Source of the DNA: an uncultured Eubacteriales bacterium
Lineage (GTDB): Bacteria > Bacillota > Clostridia > Monoglobales > Monoglobaceae
DNA: 21,059 nt
Direction of reading: 5' to 3'
Assembly: GCA_905205855.1 (NCBI GenBank)
Contig: CAJLFL010000008.1
Location: forward strand, 1 to 21,059
Shown: positions 1 to 6,429 of the stretch, piece after piece
Layout of the letters: each line of letters starts with the position of its first letter
Position numbering within the stretch: position 1 is the stretch's first letter
Notes under the pieces: generated by a model
Database searches by the model: none
What the model was told of the DNA's origin: nothing
Seen by the model: only the letters and a program-made list of their open reading frames with translations
Position numbers and translations under genes: made by a program

Positions 1-1
1 A

Positions 2-655
2 TTTACAGACGGCAGAACAGAAAATATTGTAAAGGGAGATGTCCTGTTTATTCCCAAAGGCGATAAATATATAATGGAAATTCCCTCCTGCGGATACAAT
101 CCCGTTTATGTTGATTTTGAGTTTGATTCCCAAACAGCCAAAAAACTCAAAAGCCGGAAAATAAGTTTCAGAAACTCCGACAGCATATTAAAGCTCTTTA
201 ATAAACTATATGAGATTTGGCTGTTTAAACCAACAGCTTATAAATCTTTGTCTTTAAGCGTTTTATACGAAATATATGCACAGATTATCAGACAAACAAA
301 CGAAAGCTACATGCCAAAGAATAAGCTTTTAAAGCTTAAAGAAGCACATGATTATATTTTAAATAACTACAGCAATCCTGAACTGCCGATAAAAGTTCTT
401 GCGGATATATCAAGGATAAGTGAAGGTCACTTCAGAAGGTTATTTAAAACAATATACGGCTGTCCGCCTGTTGAGTATATAAACAATCTGCGAATCAACC
501 ACGCAAAGGAACTGCTGTTGTGCAGCGAGCTTTCCGTAACCGATATCGCATATGCGGTTGGCTTCAGTGATGTTTCATATTTCTCCAAAATCTTTAAATC
601 CTCCGGGTTATTAAGTCCCAACAGCTACAGAAAGACATTTAAAAACAAAGTTTAG
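2..655 (+). CDS. AraC-family transcriptional regulator, 5'-truncated by the window edge
   Basis: The open frame is continuous from base 2 to a TAG at 653-655, giving 217 visible residues. The start codon lies upstream of the window, so the internal ATG at 74 is probably not the true start. The first ~45 visible residues (GDVLFIPKGDKY and what follows) resemble the cupin-type sensor half of AraC proteins. The last ~100 residues are a typical two-helix-turn-helix AraC/XylS domain, with motifs such as GHFRRLFK, YINNLRINHAKELL and DIAYAVGFSDVSYFSKIFK. Such proteins are cytoplasmic DNA-binding regulators, often of carbohydrate genes. Its effector and targets cannot be told. It converges on gpr, so it is not in an operon with anything visible downstream. 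The surface-polysaccharide operon starting near 21 kb is a conceivable but unproven target. Confidence 0.93.
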   Translation, partial: FTDGRTENIVKGDVLFIPKGDKYIMEIPSCGYNPVYVDFEFDSQTAKKLKSRKISFRNSDSILKLFNKLYEIWLFKPTAYKSLSLSVLYEIYAQIIRQTNESYMPKNKLLKLKEAHDYILNNYSNPELPIKVLADISRISEGHFRRLFKTIYGCPPVEYINNLRINHAKELLLCSELSVTDIAYAVGFSDVSYFSKIFKSSGLLSPNSYRKTFKNKV

Positions 656-1611
656 ACATACCTGTCTATATCCTCCATTGTTATCCCCTCGTGCAGAGCA
701 ATATTTATGCCGTTTGCAATAACATGAGATATGTCGTCTATAACCGAATCGACCTCCTTAGGTGCCACAATAAGATTGCCGAACATCTCGGAGGTTATAT
801 CATATACTGTTTTTTCCGCCTTGTCACTGTCAGGTATTTCTATTCCGCTGCTTTCTTTAAGCTTATCTGCCACACTTTCAATTGCCTCACGCGCTATGGT
901 TGCAGCGTTTACCACTGTCGGGACGCCTATTGCTATCACCGGCACTCCCAAGCCCTCCTCATCTATAGCTTTGCGTTTGTTGCCGATCCCCTCTCCCGGA
1001 GTTATACCCGTATCACAAAACTGTACAGTCGTATTTATTCTTTCGACCTTATGAGAGCATAACGCATCTATGGCAATAACCAAATCCGGCTTTATCCTGT
1101 CAGTCAAACCCTTTATTATTTCGCCCGTTTCGATTCCAGTCAACCCCAATACTCCGGGCGTAGCAGCGCATACCGGACGTATTCTTTCATCAATTTCCTC
1201 CGGTATATATTCTATCAAATGCCGTGTAATCATAAGCGATTTTATCACCTTAGGTCCAAGCGCGTCTGCTGTTATGTTCCTGTTTCCGAGTCCTATAACC
1301 AAAACAGAGCTGTTTTTATCAGGCAAAAACCTTTGCACAAGCTTTTTAAGCTCTGCTGCACAGGTTCTGCACATTTCCTCATATATTTTTTGTTCTCCGT
1401 AAAATCTTTTCGGCATTTCAACAGTAACATAGCTGCCGATTTTTTTGCCGATACTTTGCTCTCCCTGTTTTGTTTTTACCCTAACGCGCGTAATATAAAT
1501 ATATCCGTTTACATCTTCGGTTTCCATATCTATACCATCAAGTTCGGAGTTTTCTTCTTTAAGAATTTCATGTGCCTCAACGGCTAAATCACAGCGCACG
1601 TTTTTTTTCAT
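652..1611 (-). CDS. gpr: Germination protease (spore aspartic endopeptidase GPR)
   Basis: 319 residues from ATG 1611. GPR is made in the forespore and degrades small acid-soluble spore proteins during germination. Hallmarks visible here are the N-terminal CDLAVEAHE block, IGLGNRNITADALGP (containing one conserved Asp), GVLGLTGIETGEIIKG, VIAIDAL (the second conserved Asp), GVPVIAIGVPTVV and, near the C-terminus, PKEVDSVIDDISHVIANGINIALH. The start at 1611 is preferred because AAGGGAG (1620-1626) lies 8 bases upstream. A GTG at 1618-1620 also opens the frame, but it overlaps that ribosome binding site. At 319 residues it is shorter than the ~370-residue Bacillus enzymes, apparently through loss of an internal segment before the C-terminal PKEVDS block. 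Only five residues precede the conserved (R)xDLAVE block, so the propeptide is very short. The gene is divergent from rpsT, as in Bacillus; spoIIP does not follow it here. Its stop overlaps that of the convergent AraC gene. Confidence 0.96.
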   Translation of the reverse strand: MKKNVRCDLAVEAHEILKEENSELDGIDMETEDVNGYIYITRVRVKTKQGEQSIGKKIGSYVTVEMPKRFYGEQKIYEEMCRTCAAELKKLVQRFLPDKNSSVLVIGLGNRNITADALGPKVIKSLMITRHLIEYIPEEIDERIRPVCAATPGVLGLTGIETGEIIKGLTDRIKPDLVIAIDALCSHKVERINTTVQFCDTGITPGEGIGNKRKAIDEEGLGVPVIAIGVPTVVNAATIAREAIESVADKLKESSGIEIPDSDKAEKTVYDITSEMFGNLIVAPKEVDSVIDDISHVIANGINIALHEGITMEDIDRYV

Positions 1612-1699
1612 ACATATCACTCCCTTACTGCATATTTTCTGCGTGTTTTTTTATAATTATGTAAAGTTAAAAAATTTTACGGTTTTTTTTAAAAAACTC

Positions 1700-1728
1700 T
1701 TGCATTTTAATTGAAATAGTGATAAAAT
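1700..1728 (+). promoter_or_regulatory. Sigma-A-type promoter for the rpsT leader
   Basis: TTGCAT (1700-1705) is separated by exactly 17 bases from TAAAAT (1723-1728). A TG dinucleotide one base upstream of the -10 (TGaTAAAAT) makes it an extended -10 promoter. Transcription would start near 1735 and give a leader of about 195 bases before the rpsT ATG. This is read from the sequence; the start site is inferred. Confidence 0.65.
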
Positions 1729-1771
1729 GTTAAATACTGATGTAAGAAAGCGGAATTATTATGCTTTCACA

Positions 1772-1897
1772 CTGTTTAGGCATACGAGAGTCGAACCCAA
1801 TGTGGTTTAAATATGTCCCCTGCCGGACAACGGTTAAAAAAATAATGATTTTTTAATTACAGGGTATGTTGTGTTCAACTCTCGTATGCCCAGACAG
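1772..1897 (+). ncRNA. Long imperfect hairpin in the rpsT 5' leader (candidate structured RNA or MITE-like repeat)
   Basis: Bases 1772-1804 pair with 1865-1897 over 33 positions with no bulges. There are three single mismatches and a few G-U pairs. The strongest core is GGCATACGAGAG against CTCTCGTATGCC. The 60-base apical region holds two small hairpins: TGTCC/GGACA around 1815-1830, and a TTAAAAAA/TTTTTTAA stem around 1834-1856. A CCCTG (about 1818-1822) could alternatively pair with CAGGG (about 1860-1864), so two apical folds compete. There is no U-tract after the stem, so it is not a simple terminator. It lies between the putative promoter and the ribosome binding site of rpsT. I recognise no known RNA family. 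It could be a cis-regulatory leader, an independent small RNA, or a miniature inverted-repeat element. This is the only notable content of the 318-base gene-free stretch 1612-1929. Confidence 0.5.
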
Positions 1898-1929
1898 ATA
1901 AATCAAGGTTATTGTATGGAGGTGAAATC

Positions 1930-2190
1930 ATGCCTAACATTAAATCTGCAAAAAAGAGAGTTAAAGTTATAAAAACAAAAACTCTACAGAATCAGATGAT
2001 TAAGTCTCAGCTCAAAACTGCAATTAAAAAGTTTGAGGCCTCTCTTAAAGAGGGTAAGGCAGCTGCCTCTGAAGCTTATAACTTTGTTGTTAAAAAGACT
2101 GATCAGGCTGTTGCAAAAGGTATTCTGCACAAAAATACCGCTGCCCGCAGAAAGAGCCAGTATGCAGCTAAACTGAATAAGATTGCGTAA
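1930..2190 (+). CDS. rpsT: 30S ribosomal protein S20
   Basis: 86 residues starting MPNIKSAKKRVK, the typical S20 N-terminus, and ending with the conserved KNTAARRKSQYAAKLNK region. S20 is a small, very basic helical protein that binds 16S rRNA early in 30S assembly. The ATG at 1930 is chosen because GGAGGTG (1918-1924) sits 5 bases upstream; the frame also opens at a TTG at 1912, which lies upstream of that site. It is monocistronic here, with its own promoter near 1700, a structured leader, and a terminator at 2223-2260. Codon use (many AAA and GCT codons) fits a highly expressed gene. Confidence 0.98.
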   Translation: MPNIKSAKKRVKVIKTKTLQNQMIKSQLKTAIKKFEASLKEGKAAASEAYNFVVKKTDQAVAKGILHKNTAARRKSQYAAKLNKIA

Positions 2191-2222
2191 GAGCTTTTCA
2201 AGGTTAAATTTCTACGAATATT

Positions 2223-2260
2223 AAGACACCGCTTTGCTTTCGGTGTCTTTTATTTTTTTT
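2223..2260 (+). terminator. Rho-independent terminator of rpsT
   Basis: AAGACACCG (2223-2231) pairs perfectly with CGGTGTCTT (2241-2249) across a 9-base loop. A T-rich run (TTATTTTTTTT) continues to 2260. It starts 33 bases after the rpsT stop. Confidence 0.95.
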
Positions 2261-2267
2261 ATTTGTA

Positions 2268-2296
2268 TTGCCAATATCTTCTCTTTATGTTATACT
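2268..2296 (+). promoter_or_regulatory. Sigma-A-type promoter for the GT-C glycosyltransferase gene
   Basis: TTGCCA (2268-2273), 17-base spacer, TATACT (2291-2296), with a TG extending the -10 (TGtTATACT). Transcription should start near 2303, just before the GAGGTG ribosome binding site at 2305-2310. This places start codons at 2263 or 2287 upstream of the transcript and supports translation from TTG 2317. Confidence 0.7.
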
Positions 2297-2316
2297 TTTA
2301 TAACGAGGTGATTACT

Positions 2317-5300
2317 TTGGGACTTGCATTTGTAATATCATTTTTATTTATAATGTGCTTTTATCTGCTCTTTCCATATATAAAACCAAATCAGCTTTCT
2401 GAAAACAAACAATTAAAATCCGGTTTTAGTCCGGCAGACAAGCTGTTTTGTATTATTACACTCTTATTCTTTTTAATATGCTGCATTATTGCATACAGCT
2501 TTGACGGTTACGCAACGGATATGAGCTGTTGGTCCGCATGGGGAGAGCGTATGTTTACACTCGGCGCAGGCAATTTTTATTCTCCTGATTATTTCTGTGA
2601 TTATCCGCCGGGATATATATATATTCTCGGTCTTATATCCGGACTTTCAAAAACACTCGGTATTTCCGCAAGCGGAACCGCATTTTTATATAAACTGCCT
2701 GCCTTAATTGCGGACGTTGTAATATTCTCCGCGTTATACAAGCTCGGCAAACGCTTTCTTAGTGATGTTACGGCTTTATCCGCTGCAGCTATTTTTTTGA
2801 TTTCTCCGGTATTCAGACTTGATTCCGCAGTCTGGGGACAGGTTGAATCCGTACTGATTGTACTGCTTTTATATTCGGCAATAAAACTGTATGACAAAAA
2901 GTATACCTCCTCTGTTTTATTGTATGTTCTTGCTGTGCTTGTCAAACCACAGGCTTTAATCGCTGCACCCGTATATCTGTTTGCATTGATTGAAACACGT
3001 GATGCAAAACAAATTGTTATCTCTGCTGTTTCCGGCTTGGCACTTTTTACTGCACTCATTATGCCGTTTTCACCGGCATGGAATGAATCAAGCGGCTTTT
3101 TTGCCTTCATAAACGCACTAAATCCTGTTTGGGTAATAGAGAAATATACCGGAACAATAGCGTCATATCCGTACTTCAGCGTAAATGCTTTTAATCTGTA
3201 CGGTCTGCTTGGTCTGAATTGGGTTTCGTTTGACTCTGCCGCAGGGAAAGCATTTCTGTCATTTATAAATGCTGCTGTTATAACCATAGCATGCGTGGGC
3301 TCTGCATATATATTTTATAAAGTTAAAAACCGCGGCTCTAAAATAGCTTTAAGCTGTTACTTTTTATTTGGCTTTCTTTTTACATTTGCATTTAAAATGC
3401 ATGAGAGATATATAATTCTTCCGATAGCTTTTCTGCTTTTGGACTTCTTCTTTTCCAAAAACAAAAAAATGCCGCTTCTGTTTGTGCTTTTCAGTACGAT
3501 AGGATACCTTAACCTGTTTTATATCCTGCAACTTGCCCAAACGACCGGCTCTATGCCCGAATACTATATCACAGCAATTATATCTGCTGCAGAGGTTATT
3601 ACTTTTCTAATCAGTATTTGGATAATATATAAGGACTATCTCTCGGAAGCAAATACTTTAATAAACAAAAAAGGCGTACAGAAAAAGCAGCCTGCCGCCT
3701 ATAGCGAGTCACATACGCTCGTACGGCTTGACTACATTCTGCTTGCGGTAATCGTCCTTGTATATTCTGTCATCGCATTTACAAACCTCGGCGATACGAA
3801 AGCTCCGCAAAGCTATTATAAGCCTATGTCCGCCAATGACAGCTTTGTAATAGAGCTTGATACTCCCGAAACCATAACCGCGATAGATTATTATTGCGGA
3901 ATAGGCGATGTAGACTCAAATCCCGGACTTAAACTTGAATACTCCGATAACGGCACCGACTGGAGCGAATCCTCTCAGACAATATGCAGACTTAACGCTG
4001 TGTTCCGCTGGGAAACCGATGAAATCACTCCGTTTACGGCAAAGTATTTACGTCTTACACCTCAAAGCGAGGATTATATGCTGTTTGAAGCTGGCTTCAG
4101 ACTTTCAAACAGTTCTCTTGCAGTTATTAAATCCATAAGCGGAAACAGTGTATCCGATTACTGTGCCGCATTTGATGAACAATTTCTTATTCCGGACGCC
4201 TCATCATACAAGAACAGCACCTACTTTGATGAAATATATCATCCGCGGACAGCCTATGAGCATCTGCATCTTATGGAGTATTACGAAACCACCCATCCTC
4301 CGCTCGGCAAGCTGATAATGTCAATAGGAATAGCTGTATTCGGAATGACACCCTTCGGTTGGAGATGCATGGGGGTATTGTTCGGCATACTTATGCTGCC
4401 TATGCTTTACATTCTGCTTAAAAGACTTTTCGGCAGGACACGCTATTGTGTGATAGGTACGCTTTTATTTGCCTTTGACTTTATGCATTATTCTCTTACA
4501 CGGTTAGGGACTATAGACTCATATCCGGTATTCTTTACAATATGCATGTACCTGTTTATGTATGACTTCGGCAAACGTGCTTTATCTCTTGCCGGCGGTA
4601 ATGATGAAAGCTTTAAGGATATGCTTAAAAGCCTGTTTTTATCCGGACTTTCTATGGGACTTGGCTGTGCTTCAAAATGGACTGCTGTATATGCTTCCGT
4701 CGGCCTTGCGATTGAATTTATCGTAATAATGTATTTTGTATACAAAAAAACAAAAGACAGCAAATCTGATGACTTTAAAGGCTTTGCACTGAAAATATGT
4801 GCTTGGTGCGTACTTTTCTTTGTTATTATTCCGGGAGGAATATACATTCTTTCGTATCTTCCTATAGCCATGACCGGCAAATACGGAAATATCTTTCAGA
4901 CTATGTGGAACAATCAGCAATATATGCTTAAGTATCATTCCGGACTGCAGGGAACTCACCCCTATTCGTCAAGCTGGTACACATGGCCGTTTGTCTATAA
5001 ACCAATGTGGGCATATCAGGCTCCGGATGCAGCGCTTGCAAACGGACAAATCGGCTGTATATCCATATTTCAGAATCCCCTGCTCAGCTGGCTCGGGACG
5101 GCAGCTTTCTTCTATTCGCTGTATATTGGATTTAAGAAGAAAGATAAACGCGTACTGTTTTTGCTGATAGGGCTTTTGGCGCAATATCTGCCATGGGTAT
5201 TTGTATCACGATATACACTGCAATACCACTTCTTTGGCACAATGCCTTTCCTTGTATGCTTTGCCGTTTATGCCGCGCAGGAACTTGAAAGCAAAAATCC

Positions 5301-5448
5301 GCGTTTCAGGATTGTGACAAATTTGACAGTCGCTGCGTGTATAATAATGTTTGTAATGTTCTATCCCGTGCTTACAGGAATCCCTATCTCTAAGGCTTGG
5401 GTACAAACCATTCTTGTGTGGTTTAAGACATGGGTATTCTTTATATAG
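2317..5448 (+). CDS. Membrane glycosyltransferase: Gpi18/DUF2029-like unit + discoidin-like domain + PMT (GT39-like) unit
   Basis: 1043 residues from TTG 2317, which has GAGGTG 6 bases upstream and a promoter just before it. The N-terminal half (~1-445) is a multi-spanning protein like the Gpi18/GT87-type mannosyltransferases, with an Asp in the first outer loop (YATDMSCW), YPPGY, WGQVES and KMHERY. Residues ~509-602 lie outside the membrane and resemble an F5/8 type C (discoidin) fold (IELDTPETITAIDYY, LKLEYSDNGTDW, AKYLRLTP). The C-terminal half (~632-1043) matches the protein-O-mannosyltransferase family, with the acidic pair in FDEIYHPRTAYEH (D638, E639), THPPLGK, and late YLPWVFVSRYTLQYHF. 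GT-C enzymes move a sugar from a polyprenyl-phosphate donor to an acceptor on the outer face of the membrane. The acceptor, glycan or protein, is unknown. Both halves keep their acidic motifs, so both could be active. Confidence 0.88.
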   Translation: MGLAFVISFLFIMCFYLLFPYIKPNQLSENKQLKSGFSPADKLFCIITLLFFLICCIIAYSFDGYATDMSCWSAWGERMFTLGAGNFYSPDYFCDYPPGYIYILGLISGLSKTLGISASGTAFLYKLPALIADVVIFSALYKLGKRFLSDVTALSAAAIFLISPVFRLDSAVWGQVESVLIVLLLYSAIKLYDKKYTSSVLLYVLAVLVKPQALIAAPVYLFALIETRDAKQIVISAVSGLALFTALIMPFSPAWNESSGFFAFINALNPVWVIEKYTGTIASYPYFSVNAFNLYGLLGLNWVSFDSAAGKAFLSFINAAVITIACVGSAYIFYKVKNRGSKIALSCYFLFGFLFTFAFKMHERYIILPIAFLLLDFFFSKNKKMPLLFVLFSTIGYLNLFYILQLAQTTGSMPEYYITAIISAAEVITFLISIWIIYKDYLSEANTLINKKGVQKKQPAAYSESHTLVRLDYILLAVIVLVYSVIAFTNLGDTKAPQSYYKPMSANDSFVIELDTPETITAIDYYCGIGDVDSNPGLKLEYSDNGTDWSESSQTICRLNAVFRWETDEITPFTAKYLRLTPQSEDYMLFEAGFRLSNSSLAVIKSISGNSVSDYCAAFDEQFLIPDASSYKNSTYFDEIYHPRTAYEHLHLMEYYETTHPPLGKLIMSIGIAVFGMTPFGWRCMGVLFGILMLPMLYILLKRLFGRTRYCVIGTLLFAFDFMHYSLTRLGTIDSYPVFFTICMYLFMYDFGKRALSLAGGNDESFKDMLKSLFLSGLSMGLGCASKWTAVYASVGLAIEFIVIMYFVYKKTKDSKSDDFKGFALKICAWCVLFFVIIPGGIYILSYLPIAMTGKYGNIFQTMWNNQQYMLKYHSGLQGTHPYSSSWYTWPFVYKPMWAYQAPDAALANGQIGCISIFQNPLLSWLGTAAFFYSLYIGFKKKDKRVLFLLIGLLAQYLPWVFVSRYTLQYHFFGTMPFLVCFAVYAAQELESKNPRFRIVTNLTVAACIIMFVMFYPVLTGIPISKAWVQTILVWFKTWVFFI

Positions 5449-5500
5449 CGTATTAAAACTCCGACGCAGGAAATTGAGTTAACGTTGTTTTTGGAAAAGC

Positions 5501-5540
5501 AAAGGCTGTTAAAAAGTCAAATGACTTTTTAACAGCCTTT
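5501..5540. terminator. Probably bidirectional rho-independent terminator between convergent genes
   Basis: AAAGGCTGTTAAAAAGTC (5501-5518) pairs perfectly with its inverse complement at 5523-5540 around an AAAT loop, an 18-bp stem. T-rich sequence follows on both strands, the outer stem itself being AAA/TTT. It lies between the stop at 5448 (+) and the stop at 5559 (-), so it can end both the glycosyltransferase transcript and the seven-gene minus-strand transcript. Confidence 0.92.
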
Positions 5541-5558
5541 TATCAAAATTTAAAGCTC

Positions 5559-6395
5559 TTATTTATATATACAAAAACCGTTGCCCGATACAGCTTTTGT
5601 ATCAACAAAAACTATAAACGCAGCCTTATCAATCTCATTTATGCTTTCTTTAAGTCTGTCAAGCTGGTTTCCGCTGATTGCACAAAGCAGCACATTTTTA
5701 TCATTATGAGTAAAGCCTCCGCTGCCGTTTAATATCGTTACGCCTCTGCCGAAGCTGTTTAAAATCATTTCTGTAAGTTCATTTCCGGTATCGGATATAA
5801 TGAATGCAAGCTTTGAATCGTTAAATGCACTGACAACCTTATCTATTGTCATATTTGAAACAATCAGTGCCAAAACTCCAAGCAGCATAAGGTTTACATC
5901 ATTAAAGGTCTTGAATGAAATCAGAATTATTATACCGTTAATAATCATAAGCAAACCGCCTATAGATACATGCGGAAGCTTATACTGAACTATTCTTCCC
6001 AATATATCTGTTCCGCCGGTATTATATCCGCTTATAAACACAAGTCCCGATCCAATGCCATAAAACAAGGCTCCGAATATCGCCGATAAAGCCGCACTGT
6101 CTGTTATTGCGCCAAAGTGCGCGGTCAGCTCTGTCATAACCGATATTAACACTGTCCCTATTATTGATTTTATAACAAACTCTTTGCCGAGTATCTTTAA
6201 ACCAAATAGCAAAAATATCATACTAAAACCAAATATCGAAACTCCGGCAGGGATTTTAAATAAATAATACAGCAGCGTTGCCAAGCCGCCGGCACCGCCC
6301 GTCACTACCTTTCCGGGCAAATAAAAATTACTGATTCCCACCGCAGCCAAAAAACAGCCTGCTGTAAGGAATGTTATATCTCTGAATTTTGTCAT
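5559..6395 (-). CDS. YitT-family membrane protein (DUF161 + DUF2179)
   Basis: 278 residues. The first ~190 hold about five to six hydrophobic spans with typical YitT features: an NFYLPGKVVTGGAGG loop near residue 25 and SGYNTGGTDILG near 122. The last ~80 residues form the soluble DUF2179 domain (AFIISDTGNELTEMIL, GRGVTILNGSGGFT, VFVDTKAVSGNGF). The family is widespread in Firmicutes, is predicted to be a membrane transporter-like protein, and has no firm function. It is the last gene of the minus-strand run, 34 bases after the nitrilase gene. The best ribosome binding site (GGAGG, 6420-6424) lies 24 bases from the ATG, with a small hairpin between them that would shorten the effective distance to 9 bases. 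Whether it belongs functionally to the polysaccharide genes or is only co-transcribed is unclear. Confidence 0.93.
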   Translation of the reverse strand: MTKFRDITFLTAGCFLAAVGISNFYLPGKVVTGGAGGLATLLYYLFKIPAGVSIFGFSMIFLLFGLKILGKEFVIKSIIGTVLISVMTELTAHFGAITDSAALSAIFGALFYGIGSGLVFISGYNTGGTDILGRIVQYKLPHVSIGGLLMIINGIIILISFKTFNDVNLMLLGVLALIVSNMTIDKVVSAFNDSKLAFIISDTGNELTEMILNSFGRGVTILNGSGGFTHNDKNVLLCAISGNQLDRLKESINEIDKAAFIVFVDTKAVSGNGFCIYK

Positions 6396-6424
6396 TTTTA
6401 AACCAGACAGTCCGTCTGTCCTCC
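6396..6424 (-). promoter_or_regulatory. Hairpin between ribosome binding site and start codon of the YitT-family gene
   Basis: Read on the minus strand, GGAGG (6424-6420) is followed by A, then CAGAC-GGACT-GTCTG (6418-6404, a 5-bp stem with a 5-base loop), then GTTTAAAA and the ATG at 6395. The linear spacing of 24 bases is too long for normal initiation. With the hairpin formed, the remaining spacing is 9 bases. No other good ribosome binding site or alternative start is visible. Confidence 0.4.
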
Positions 6425-6429
6425 GTATG

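Noticed and set aside
1654..1680. Possible sigma-G promoter for gpr on the minus strand (CATAATTA as -10, GTAAA as -35).
   Set aside because: The -10 is a fair match but the spacing is only 14 bases and the -35 is weak; an A/T-rich stretch like this gives such matches by chance.
1779..1890. The hairpin arms GGCATACGAGAGTCGAAC and GTTCAACTCTCGTATGCC look like the T-arm/acceptor end of a tRNA or tmRNA.
   Set aside because: No D-arm or anticodon arm can be placed, the stem is far longer than a 7-bp acceptor, and no tmRNA-type reading frame with a resume codon is seen. The likeness comes from the inverted repeat.
2263..2316. Longer N-terminus of the glycosyltransferase from TTG 2263 or ATG 2287.
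   Set aside because: These codons lie at the rpsT terminator and inside the predicted promoter, upstream of the transcription start, and have no ribosome binding site. TTG 2317 has a well-spaced one.
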